Below, in pieces: positions 1 to 8,166 of a stretch of DNA of 64,000 bases. Below the pieces are notes generated by a model. The model searched no databases. It was not told the origin of the DNA and saw nothing but the letters and a program-made list of their open reading frames with translations. Location: NCBI RefSeq assembly GCF_008369935.1, contig NZ_VTUZ01000004.1:1-64000 (forward strand). The letters run 5' to 3'. How positions within the stretch are numbered: the stretch's first letter is position 1; each line of letters opens with the position of its first letter. The stretch is from Paraburkholderia panacisoli. GTDB lineage: Bacteria; Pseudomonadota; Gammaproteobacteria; Burkholderiales; Burkholderiaceae. Both the position numbers and the translations under genes were made by a program.

Positions 1-123
1 ATGTTTTTTAACGGGATAAATCACCAAAAAGGTGGCGGCCGCTCCCCCTGAGGCTCCTGAGTGTAGCGAAGGCCGGGAGTTTCTGCCTTTCGGGCAGGGG
101 CGTGCCCCTTCGGATGTTTTTTA
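1..123. repeat. 113-bp hairpin-rich segment bounded by 10-bp direct repeats
   Basis: ATGTTTTTTA occurs at 1-10 and again at 114-123, exactly 113 bp apart. The spacer is GC-rich and strongly structured: CTGCC (83-87) pairs with GGCAG (93-97), AGGGG (96-100) with CCCCT (105-109), and CTCCC (42-46) with GGGAG (75-79). On the orfA strand the repeat reads TAAAAAACAT. The first copy contains the frameshift heptamer A AAA AAC in frame, and the second copy supplies the TAA that ends orfA. The layout fits a small insertion with a 10-bp duplication, or a spacer skipped during expression. The left copy touches the window edge, so the repeat could be longer. Confidence 0.6.
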
Positions 124-751
124 GCAGTTCATTGGCCTTCTTCAAAATGTCGTGTTGAAGCTGCAACTGCCGGATATCCCGTTGAAGCGACTCGACCTGG
201 CGCTCCAGTTCCTCCCGATCCGGGGCTGGCGACCGATTTTCCTGGCGTTTCATGGATGCTGGAACCTCACGACCGAGTAACTGATTTTTCCAGTTATACA
301 GCGTCGGCCGACTCACGCCTATCTTTTGAGCTACCGTTTGGCCACTATCCTGTCGGGTGCATAGATCAATGACGGCTTTCTGCTTCAACTCCTGGGCGTG
401 TCGACCGCCCGTGGCTTTGCCGACGACGCGCGCCTTTCTTGCAGGGTGTCGTTCATCGAGCCAGGCTGCGAGCGTTACGTCCACAGGGTATCCCAATGCC
501 TTCACGGTCGCGGCCAGGCATCGACCATGGCTTAGATAGTGATCCACGGCAGCCTTCTTTTGCTCGTCCGAATATTTTGGCTTTGAGCAAATACGTGCCG
601 CCGGCAAATCCTGGGATTGCTCGTATATCCGATACCAACGCTCAAGAGCTTTCGTTGTCGGATAACCCAATTGACGAACGGTCATTGTGAGACGCTTACC
701 GAGTCGGATATAGAGTTTGACTGCTCGAATGCGGTCTTCGTACGAATACAT
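8..751 (-). CDS. IS3-family transposase OrfA, altered C-terminus
   Basis: OrfA is the DNA-binding half of an IS3-family transposase, normally joined to the DDE integrase OrfB by a -1 frameshift. The 247-residue product has repeated helix-turn-helix segments (an N-terminal one opening MYSYEDRIRAV, a second near 60-100, and a clear one with the motif GVSRPTLYNWKNQLLG near 145-160). A leucine-zipper-like coiled coil follows (about 175-210). It starts at ATG 751, five bases after GGAGGT. Up to ELLK the sequence matches the usual pattern of this family; after that the expected lead-in to OrfB is replaced by about 35 arginine/leucine-rich residues ending at TAA (8-10). The break coincides with an A AAA AAC slippery heptamer. 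OrfB is not visible. Family assignment is secure; whether this copy is functional is not known. Confidence 0.85.
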   Translation of the reverse strand: MYSYEDRIRAVKLYIRLGKRLTMTVRQLGYPTTKALERWYRIYEQSQDLPAARICSKPKYSDEQKKAAVDHYLSHGRCLAATVKALGYPVDVTLAAWLDERHPARKARVVGKATGGRHAQELKQKAVIDLCTRQDSGQTVAQKIGVSRPTLYNWKNQLLGREVPASMKRQENRSPAPDREELERQVESLQRDIRQLQLQHDILKKANELLKNIRRGTPLPERQKLPAFATLRSLRGSGRHLFGDLSR

Positions 752-819
752 GAACTACCTCCGGGTAGTCCAACTTATCCGCCGCACCCCCGGATAAGAC
801 ATTGTGTTGAGTCAATCCA

Positions 820-1344
820 CCCCCCAAGGAATGCAGCGAGGACGGTTATCGCGCACTTGCGCAGAGCGCCGAAAAATAATCAAAGAGAGTTGATTGGTGG
901 CCGACGCTGCACGCAACAGGTGCCTGATTTTTCAAACCAGCGCATCACCGCAGGGCAACTGCTCCTGCAAGGGGCTCGCATTCGAGGCGGAGACGGTCAA
1001 AGACCGGGTCATGGGCGCTTGCGCAGATCGGCACGTAACTTGCCTCTTGGCAGTTCGCGTCTGTCCTTGCGTTTCATATTCGACGCCGCATTACGGATTC
1101 GATGCGAACGCTGAGTCGGTGTTCGTTTTCTCCGATAGAGGTTTCACACGAGCCCCTTTTTTGTCCGTCAGAACCCGCCGGAGGGCGCTGTTGCGGGACA
1201 CAGTCGGTGGGGCACACGGCCTGACGAGATAGATCTGCTGCGACTCATCGATAACTTTATGGGCTGTGCGACCCAGGCCAAAGAACATGTGGGTTAAGCT
1301 TTGCAGGTTGATAGGAGCGCGCCCAGCCAGGCATCCCCTCAAAA
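820..1344. other. Intergenic region without a recognisable gene
   Basis: Between the IS end and the operator of the RHH gene, no reading frame has a convincing start, ribosome site and family resemblance. A minus-strand frame at 1091-1342 (83 codons) has fairly protein-like composition but no motif I recognise. It may be a decayed remnant. Confidence 0.4.
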
Positions 1345-1367
1345 ACGGTATATACTGTTTATACCGT
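1345..1367. promoter_or_regulatory. Perfect inverted repeat, probable operator
   Basis: ACGGTATA (1345-1352) and TATACCGT (1360-1367) are perfect 8-base arms around a 7-base spacer. The palindrome ends 21 bp before the start codon of the ribbon-helix-helix-like gene and contains AT-rich, -10-like sequence (TATACT at 1351-1356). The position and symmetry suggest autoregulation by the downstream protein; this is inference. Confidence 0.6.
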
Positions 1368-1388
1368 ATATCGAAGAGGAGATTTTCT

Positions 1389-1829
1389 ATGAGCGAGCCG
1401 ATTGCCAGGAAGGCGACGAAGAAGAAGTTTCATTTCCCCAAAAGCGATGGCGGCGGGGTAGCAAGCGAAAAAAGCGCAGAGGCTGTGGTGACCGCAGGCT
1501 TGAAAAAACGAACTCAAGCCGCAAAAAAGGCGCCGAAGCAACAAGCCGCTGATGTTCCTGAAGCGGCGGCGCCAAGGGCTGCGGCAGAGAGCAAAGTCAA
1601 ACGCACAAAGAAAGAAAAAGTTGTACGGGATAGCTTTACGATGCCGAAATCGGACTACGAGAAAATTGCGGCGTTGAAGGAGAAGTGTCTCGCGGCCGGA
1701 GTGTCGGTGAAGAAGAGTGAAATCTTGCGTGCCGGATTGCTCGTGCTGGAAGCGGCCGCGCCGAAGCGTCTGTTGGCTGCAGTGACCGCGGTCGAGCAGG
1801 TAAAGACGGGACGCCCAGCGAAATCGTAA
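1389..1829 (+). CDS. Lys/Ala-rich protein with C-terminal ribbon-helix-helix-like domain
   Basis: The 146-residue protein has two parts. The first 80 residues are a basic, low-complexity Lys/Ala tail. From about residue 85 a compact segment (FTMPKSDYEKIAALKEKC, then KKSEILRAGL) resembles a ribbon-helix-helix DNA-binding fold of the Arc/CopG kind: a short strand, a helix, a turn and a second helix with the SEILRAGL pattern. The start is ATG 1389, preceded by GAGGAG at 1376-1381; an earlier in-frame start at 1266 lacks a ribosome site and would read through the palindrome. Such proteins are common on plasmids and islands as autorepressors or accessory DNA-binding proteins. The perfect palindrome just upstream agrees with that. 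Its exact role is unknown. Confidence 0.65.
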   Translation: MSEPIARKATKKKFHFPKSDGGGVASEKSAEAVVTAGLKKRTQAAKKAPKQQAADVPEAAAPRAAAESKVKRTKKEKVVRDSFTMPKSDYEKIAALKEKCLAAGVSVKKSEILRAGLLVLEAAAPKRLLAAVTAVEQVKTGRPAKS

Positions 1830-2258
1830 GCGTATGGTTGCGGTTGTCCAGGCGTTGGGAGCCGCTATGTGAGTGGCGACTCTCGAAGGTTTGATGCATG
1901 CGCTTTAGCAGCGACAAATATTGGCGCACTTGAGGCTTGAGATTTTTTCGCGCGGCAATGGAGTTGGCTTCGTCACAGAGCCGTTCAAATTTGTCGCGGG
2001 CTGGAGCGCCGGGCGACCGCGCAGCCGTCAGGTCCGCAAAATCCCCATCGATAGCCTTGGGCGACTGTGCAGGTTTAGCCGTGTATTCGAACATCTTGCG
2101 ACGCTCGCTCAGGGCTGCGATAGCCGACTATCGACGCCCCCGTCTGGCATTCCTGCAACTGCGACTGTGACTCGCTGACCTTTTCCCGCTCAGCCGGAAA
2201 AACTGGCAAGAGTTTGCGAGTGGACAGCTATGTGCGACGCGTCGCTCAGGAACGGTGC
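1830..2258. other. Intergenic region, no supported gene
   Basis: A minus-strand frame (1636-2094) begins with protein-like sequence (MFEYTAKPAQ, later KFERLCDEAN) but overlaps the convergent RHH gene by about 190 bp and has no clear ribosome site. It may be a decayed gene. Nothing else is recognisable. Confidence 0.35.
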
Positions 2259-2804
2259 CTATCCAGAATAGGCCGCATCTTCGAGTACAGTTCGCAAATT
2301 GAGAATAAAAGCTTCTGCTCGCTGACGGCGACTGGGTGATACTGACGGCCAGCGTGGCGGCAAGGCCAGTACGTCAGCGATGCCTCTGGTTGAGACGCTC
2401 GTCGCCAGACGAGCGACCTCCGTTATCTTGACCCAGCTGCAGTGCCTGATCTCGTTGTTAGGCTCAGCCGTCAGTCCCTCGGCAATCTGTGCTGCGAACA
2501 CGTGGTGACACGTGCGTGTGCCGCTGAAGTTGAACATGTATCGCATGCTGACTGCAGGAAGAAGGGTTTCCTCCATCAACTCGCGAATGGCGGTCTCCTG
2601 GAGGCTTTCGCCAAATTTGGCTTTGCCGCCCGGCAGAGACCATCGGGAGCCTTCCCGACTAACCAGCAGAATTCGGGTACCAAGCTGACATACAACGGTC
2701 GCTCGTTGTTTCAAGGTGTCTCTTCCATTCGGTTTGTACAGTAAATCGCCGATGCGTTTTGCCGGTCCGATAACGCGCAACGCGCCTGGCTGGATTCGTG
2801 ACAC
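2259..2804 (-). CDS. Nudix hydrolase
   Basis: Nudix enzymes hydrolyse nucleoside diphosphates linked to another group, in the cytoplasm, with a metal bound by the Nudix box. The 181-residue product has a Nudix box at residues 60-82: Gly60, Glu66, Arg74-Glu75-Leu76 and Glu78-Glu79, matching GX5EX7REUXEE. The usual next glycine (EEXG) is leucine here, a modest departure. The preceding strand carries the RWSLPGG motif that normally leads into the box. No neighbour suggests a substrate. It sits alone in an accessory region between small unknown genes. The last 25 residues are Arg/Ser-rich and may be a loose tail. Confidence 0.8.
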   Translation of the reverse strand: MSRIQPGALRVIGPAKRIGDLLYKPNGRDTLKQRATVVCQLGTRILLVSREGSRWSLPGGKAKFGESLQETAIRELMEETLLPAVSMRYMFNFSGTRTCHHVFAAQIAEGLTAEPNNEIRHCSWVKITEVARLATSVSTRGIADVLALPPRWPSVSPSRRQRAEAFILNLRTVLEDAAYSG

Positions 2805-3355
2805 CTATAATTCGCGGAACAGTGGCAAATGCGGGCTCGCCAGTTTTTCCGACCTTGCTTTGGTGCTTCCGGCGATAGTGGTTCTGAAATGTGACAATTT
2901 TGTGGCGCCGAACAACGCCATGCCGATTGATGCTTGGGGCCGCACTGGGCGCGGCGCAGACTCCCCCGACCGTCTTGGCGCCGCACGCTCTGCCGCTTTG
3001 AACGGCAGCCGTGAAAGGCATGTCTCATGCCAGCATTAGCTCCGAACTGCGGGACGGCACCACGGACCAGCGAGAGCAGGGGGCTTTGGGTGCGACGCAC
3101 AACAACACAACGCTGAAGAGGTCTTCAAGCCGTTGCTCGCAAAAAGGCAATTGAAGTGTTCGTGCGCAAGCGCCTGAAGTGCCGCCAGGAACTCGCTGAT
3201 GGCACCCGAAAAAGAGCGCAAGCGCAGGGTCTGAACAGCCGCGAAGTTGCTGTGATGATCGCAACCAACCGACGTCACCGGCACGACTGCTCCAGACACG
3301 CGTGCTTACTTCCCTTTAGATAGAGAGGCGGCGTTCACGGCTTTTCCACTCGGCC
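2805..3355. other. Intergenic region, no supported gene
   Basis: Several short overlapping frames exist on both strands, but none has a ribosome site plus recognisable family sequence. The mosaic composition fits decayed mobile DNA. Confidence 0.35.
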
Positions 3356-3544
3356 TTAGGGGCAGGCGTCCGTGAGCAGCCAGCGGGCAACGACTTCAGG
3401 ACGGTCCAGCCCATAATGCGCGTACTTAATCTCGTCCTTGCAAGAGACGATGACCGTCCCGCTCATTGCCCTAAAAGTCCCCGCATACTTCTTGCTGTCC
3501 AGTTCAATCTCGACGGTTTTGTTTGTTTCGTAATCTTCGACCAA
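3356..3544 (-). CDS. Small hypothetical protein (62 aa)
   Basis: A 62-residue acidic protein (starts VEDYETNKTVEIEL) alternates charged and hydrophobic residues in a way that suggests a small beta-sheet fold. The only start giving this length is TTG at 3544, with a weak GAGAT about seven bases upstream. I do not recognise a family. The composition and the absence of a better frame on the other strand favour a real gene. It lies upstream of the DUF3562 gene region in an accessory stretch. Confidence 0.45.
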   Translation of the reverse strand: MVEDYETNKTVEIELDSKKYAGTFRAMSGTVIVSCKDEIKYAHYGLDRPEVVARWLLTDACP

Positions 3545-3667
3545 CGTGTTATCTCAACAAATAGTCGGGTACGTTAACCCGTTGGGGCGACATCGCCAAT
3601 GATGATTCGTTGCCGCCTCCCTATGATGCAAGGAATGTCGCCGACCGCCGCTCATATCGCGTTGAGG

Positions 3668-3859
3668 CTATGTGGCTGTCCGCGATTGCAGATTCTGGCG
3701 CACCCGTTTGGCGGCAAACAACGGGACGTAATCCATGATGCGCGCGTCGCGCCTATAGTCCTCGAGTGCTTCAGCGTACATCTTCGACACCAGTTCTTCG
3801 TCGTTGTCAGTGGACTCTGCAATCTCGTGGACAATTTTTTCCGGACTGGTCGTCTGCAT
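3668..3859 (-). CDS. DUF3562-like small protein
   Basis: The 63-residue product (MQTTSPEKIVHEIAEST, then VSKMYAEALEDYRRDARIMDYVPLFAAKRVRQ) has the pattern of the DUF3562 family seen in Burkholderiales: an N-terminal helix, a KxYxEALxxY-like core, then a D-Y-V-P-L-F-A segment followed by RRVR-like basic residues. Function of the family is unknown; similarity to small helical DNA-binding modules has been suggested only by its basic C-terminus. ATG 3859 is preceded by GGAG six bases upstream, which fixes the start. A frame shifted by one at 3652-3834 is a shadow. Confidence 0.7.
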   Translation of the reverse strand: MQTTSPEKIVHEIAESTDNDEELVSKMYAEALEDYRRDARIMDYVPLFAAKRVRQNLQSRTAT

Positions 3860-4106
3860 CAGGCTCTCCGTGATTCAGGTCGGGGCTCTGTATTCAAGAG
3901 TATCGCGAGAGCAAATGCCAATAGAAGTTACCAATCGTAGGTCAATACCTTCACCCGAATCTCATCATGAAGGCGCGTAGCTTTCGCGACGCTGTCACAT
4001 CGACCGTACAACCTTGATTGCGAAAGCGCAGAGCCCGCAGGCCCCACATGCGGCGATGCGCACCTTGAGCGGCCGCGCCGCTCGAACTCCTCGACAAGGT
4101 CATGAG

Positions 4107-6339
4107 ATGAGTCCACTTTCCGCGCAGCAGAATTTTCAAAGCCTCTCGCTGAAGGATTTGCTTGAGGCTAGAGACCTGTACCACTGGCATTTGTCCAACA
4201 AGGCAAACGTCGTAGGCACGGCGGCGGGTCTCTATCTGATTCGAAAAAGCGAGCCGTGGCCGAGCGACCATGCTGCGGCCAAGGAAGACAGCGCACCCCA
4301 CGCTAAAGGTATTCGCACGTTCGATAATTCCGAGGTTCGCGCTTATTCGTGGCCGGCAATCATTGTCCTTGTACGTGACTGGGTAGACGCAACCGAATTT
4401 GGCCACGGGAAACTCGACCCGGATCATATGGTGCCGCGCACGCTATACATGCCGGACGGACGCGCGGTGCCTGTCTGTCTGTGTGGTTGCGGTGCAAGTG
4501 ACGAAGCCAGGCGCGAACGCGTCGTCCGATATGCGCTGGCCTGCGACGTATATCGGGGGTGGTTGTCCACTGATCGCTGAAGTGCAAGGTGTCGAGCGTG
4601 CAGCGAGCGTGGGTTGCCTTGTCACCGACGGTCATACGACCTACGCACTGACAAACCGGCACGTCTGTGGCGAACCAGGCTCTCCAGTCAAAGCACGAGT
4701 GCGCGGCGCAGTAGCGGAAGTGGGCATCGCGTCCGAGCGCCAGTTGACTCGCGAATCCTTCACGGAGGTTTTCCCTGACTTCCCCGGAAGTCGGAGCTAC
4801 CTCACGCTCGACATCGGCCTTGTGGAAGTTCATGACGTAAATGACTGGTCAAGCCAACCGTTCGGCCTCGAGGGTGATGTCGGAGAAATCGCTGAGCTAA
4901 ACGAACTGAGTTTGAGCCTGCAACTCATCGACCAATCAGTGACGGCGTTCGGTAGTGCGTCGGGACTTCTGGAAGGAACCATCAAGGCGCTCTTCTATCG
5001 GCACAAATCGCTCGCAGGTTACGACTTCGTCTCGCAGTTCCTCATTGCGCCGAAGGCGGGTTTCCCGCAATCACAACCGGGTGACTCCGGTACGGTCTGG
5101 TATTTGAAGGCAGGGGCGGACGACAGGCCGAATCTCTACCCGCTCGCAGTCGAATGGGGCGGCCAGGCGCTGCGAGCGGGTAACGGCCAGCGTCTGAATT
5201 ACGCGTTGGCGACGGGGCTGAGCACAGCGTGTCAGCTGCTCGACGTCGACCTGGTTCGGGACCACAATACCGGCGCCAATCCGTACTGGGGACAAACAGG
5301 GCACTACAGTATTGCGTCCGCTGCGATCGAGTGTGTGGAAAATGGTCCGCTGCAGACCTTCCTGAAGGCGAACATCGAGCGCATCAGTTTTCGCCCCAAT
5401 GAACTGACGCCGGCGCAGATTCGCGAGAAATTGGCTAACGGCGAATTCGTTGAACTGGCGGATGTACCGGACCTCGTGTGGAAAAAGACACCAGACCGTG
5501 TGCCTGGGGGGCGGGACTATGCACAGAATGCGGGCCCCGAACATCCGAACCACTACGCCGATATTGACCAACCCGACGGCGACGGCAAGACCCTGCGCGA
5601 TGCGACGTTAAGCAGTATCGACAACATGAGTGTCTCGGTGTGGTCAAAGTGGTATGAGGACGAAGGAGCGACAGACAGCCGTTCAGAAGGCTTGCTGCCG
5701 TTTCGGGTATGGCAGATTTTCGATGAAATGGTCCGTCAGCTCAAGGCGCGGGACGATACGAAATTCCTGTGTGCCGCGGGCGTCCTCGCTCACTATGTAG
5801 GCGATGCGTGTCAGCCGCTTCACGGCTCGTACCATTCCGACGGATATCGCGACGCACCGGGTGCAACGGCGAAGAAGTGGCCGGGCAAGGGTGTTCATTC
5901 GACGTATGAAGACAAGATGGTAGACCGGCATTCGAGTGACCTGCTGCCGCAGATTCTGCCGCAAGCCAAGGCTTTCACGGGAGAGATTCCTTCCATATCC
6001 GCCGGTCGGGACGCGGCGTTTGCCACGGTCAAACTCATGAGTGAGGCTGCAGAAATTCTTCCGCCCAGCACGCTCATCGACAAGTACATCAAGCTGGGCG
6101 GCGGCAGCTCAGCGAGGGTAGTCGACGCCCTGTGGGAAGCCTTTGGAAATGACACAGCCAAACTGATGGGAGCTGGAGCCCGCTACCTCGCAGCCATGTG
6201 GGAGGCCGCATTCGCAAAAGCGGATACTTCACTGGCTGCCGGCGCACGCGAAATATCGGAAGCGGAACTGGCGAAGGTCTATCAGGACAACGACTTCATG
6301 CCCTCGGTGACCTTGGACAAGGTGGCTGCTCTACTCTGA
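4107..6339 (+). pseudogene. Trypsin-like protease / S1-P1 nuclease-like fusion, frameshifted
   Basis: Two overlapping frames read as one protein of about 740 residues if a single frame change is made near 4471-4482. The first frame (ATG 4107, AAGG upstream) gives an N-terminal 120-residue region of unknown fold and stops at 4580. The second frame carries a trypsin-like serine protease domain with all three catalytic motifs: TNRHV (His codon 4660), LDIG (Asp codon 4810) and GDSG (Ser codon 5086). After about 200 residues comes a domain with S1/P1-nuclease or zinc-phospholipase-C features: HYADID near 5553 and HYVGDACQPLH near 5792-5824, the zinc-ligand pattern of that fold. No signal peptide is visible. 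I do not know this architecture as a named family. Reading is restored by loss of one CTGT unit, so the gene could be phase-variable, recently broken, or affected by a sequencing error. Confidence 0.7.
4471..4482 (+). repeat. (CTGT)3 tandem repeat at the frame switch
   Basis: Three CTGT units sit exactly where the reading frame must change in the protease-nuclease gene. With three units the first frame ends at 4580. Removing one unit (4 bases) joins VPV to CVVAVQVTKPG and continues to 6339. Three units is short for a contingency repeat, so slippage is possible but not shown. Confidence 0.55.
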
Positions 6340-6408
6340 GTGACGTGGTGGAAGCCAGTCCTGGGTCACTCGTTGCAGAGACTGCCTTCACCCACAAGGG
6401 TCGGAGAA

Positions 6409-7443
6409 TTACGGCTCGCTGACCGGCCTGCTTGAAGTATCTTTCACCTTGGTATGCCACCCCGAGCGGATTTCAGTCACTGCCGATTCCGGCAGAGGAA
6501 TGTAGTCCAGGTCCTCCGCAGCACGGTTGCCGTTTGTGAATGCCCAGTCGAAGAACTTCAGCGTTTCCTCGCGATGGTCGACCTTGTCTTGCGTCGCGTG
6601 GAGCAACACGAAGGTGGCGCCCACTATCGGCCACGCATCCTTGCCGGGTTCGTTGGTCAGGATTTGCGCGAAAGACTTTGACCAGTCGACCCCGGCGGCG
6701 GCCGCCTTGAAGGCCGCCGTCCCTGGCTGGACCACCGCGCCGGAGGCATTCTTCATGGCTGTGTACGCCAGGTGATTCTGCTTGGTGAAGTCCCATGCGA
6801 CGTAACCGATTGCGCCCGGCAGATGCTGGACGAAAGTGGCCACACCTTCATTACCCCGGCCGCCGGTTCCATGTGGCCACCGCACGGTGGTACCCTCACC
6901 AACCCGGCTTTTCCACTCAGGGTTGACCTGCGACAGGTAGTGCGTCCAGATGAGGCTCGTGCCAGAACCATCTGCTCGACGGATTACCGCAATGGCGGCA
7001 TCCGGCAGCTTCAACGTTGGATTCAATGCGGCGATGGCGGGCGCATTCCAGCTGGTTATTTTGCCGAGGTAGATGTCGCCGAGCACGGGGCCGGACAACG
7101 TCAACTCGCCAGGCTTGATCCCTGGAAGATTGACGACCGGCACGACACCACCGACGACAGTCGGGAATTGCAGCAGGTCGTTCTTCTGCAATTGATCGTC
7201 AGATAGCGGCGCGTCCGACCCGGCGAAGTCGACTTCGTTTGCCAGGACCTGCTTCAGACCTTCCGAGGAGCCGACACCGTTGAAGGTCACCGTGGCTCCG
7301 CCGGACTTCTGATAGGCGCCGGCCCACTTCGTGTAGATGGGAGCAGCGAAGGTGCTGCCAGCACCGGTTATGTTTGTTGCCTTTGCCGCGAAGGCGAGAA
7401 GCACCCCAGCAAGGCCGGCAATTAAAGTCGACTTTGGGCTCAC
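6409..7443 (-). CDS. pstS: Phosphate ABC transporter substrate-binding protein PstS
   Basis: PstS binds phosphate in the periplasm and passes it to the PstCAB importer. The 344-residue protein has an N-terminal signal peptide (SPKSTLIAGLAGVLLAFAA), then the family's phosphate-loop motifs ITGAGSTFAAPIY near residues 25-37, GVGSSEG near 56-62 and RADGSGTS near 155-162. Length matches PstS. The start is GTG 7443 with GAGG about ten bases upstream; the ATG four bases further is in another frame. No pstC, pstA, pstB or phoU is adjacent, so this is an orphan or second copy. The PstS family is certain; its expression under phosphate limitation is not shown here. Confidence 0.92.
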   Translation of the reverse strand: MSPKSTLIAGLAGVLLAFAAKATNITGAGSTFAAPIYTKWAGAYQKSGGATVTFNGVGSSEGLKQVLANEVDFAGSDAPLSDDQLQKNDLLQFPTVVGGVVPVVNLPGIKPGELTLSGPVLGDIYLGKITSWNAPAIAALNPTLKLPDAAIAVIRRADGSGTSLIWTHYLSQVNPEWKSRVGEGTTVRWPHGTGGRGNEGVATFVQHLPGAIGYVAWDFTKQNHLAYTAMKNASGAVVQPGTAAFKAAAAGVDWSKSFAQILTNEPGKDAWPIVGATFVLLHATQDKVDHREETLKFFDWAFTNGNRAAEDLDYIPLPESAVTEIRSGWHTKVKDTSSRPVSEP

Positions 7444-8166
7444 GCATGCCTCGCTTCAGATAGTTGTGTGTTTTTTCTACCTTAAGCCAGCGCAGCGGCT
7501 AAGGTGTCTCCGTCATCCAGACAATTTCCTACGCACCTTGCGCTGCCGCCTGTCTGGACCGGACCTTGGGCAGTGCAGACGACTATGCTGCGACCGTGCT
7601 TGTCGCTATCAGCGGCTTGAACTTCATTACAGGACGGCGGTGCCCGCTTTGCAAATTGAAACGGCCTATCACCCTATACTTTGTCCGCCGTTACTTTGCA
7701 CATCCTGTGCGAAACGACCTCAGCAGACCGTGGATCCCGGAAAACAATCGCATGCACGCGTTGCGCAGTTTCGGGGCGTCGTCCGAATTGTTCCGGCGCC
7801 GGCTATAGGCATAAAGAGCCGTTTATTGTGGAGCGATGTCCCGTTGGACACGGTGAATGTGTTGCTCTACGTAGAATGCCGCTGCGTCGGCGTTACCGGT
7901 CACGTCGACTGGAATCGGGTGTCTCCGCTCGCCACGGCACTGGCTGGGGAGCGGAAACCGGCTGCGCCAATTCTGTTCGAGAGCGTCGGATGCGCTGCGT
8001 GGGACCTGGCCGCGCTCGAAAACCAACCGCCGGAGAAAAGCTATAGGGGGAATGTTCGATTGGTTTTATTTAATGCCAATAGCCGTCGAGTATTTTTGGA
8101 AATTAGATTGTGCCGGGACCAAATTGCGAATAATCTGGTCCTCCCTTAGCCCACTTGGAGTTCGGT
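7444..8166. other. Long intergenic region between divergent genes
   Basis: About 720 bp between pstS and the Liv-type binding protein contain only short overlapping frames without ribosome sites. The last 150 bp are AT-rich and likely hold the promoter of the downstream gene. No PHO-box-like repeat is obvious to the eye on the pstS side. Confidence 0.4.

Larger units (their letters stand above)
1..819 (-). mobile_element. IS3-family insertion sequence, upstream end (partial)
   Basis: One end of an IS3-family element runs off the left edge of the window. Its orfA lies on the minus strand. The terminal sequence, read on that strand from about 819, starts TGGATTGACTCAACACA, and IS3-family ends characteristically begin with TG. 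The other end, the orfB integrase and any target duplication lie outside the window, so the outer boundary is estimated from the TG start and the abrupt loss of transposon-like sequence. Just inside the end, two GGATAAG motifs (on the plus strand CTTATCC at 774-780 and GGATAAG at 792-798) form an inverted pair around a C-rich core. The element appears to be interrupted at its orfA/orfB junction (see the repeat at 1-123). Confidence 0.7.
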
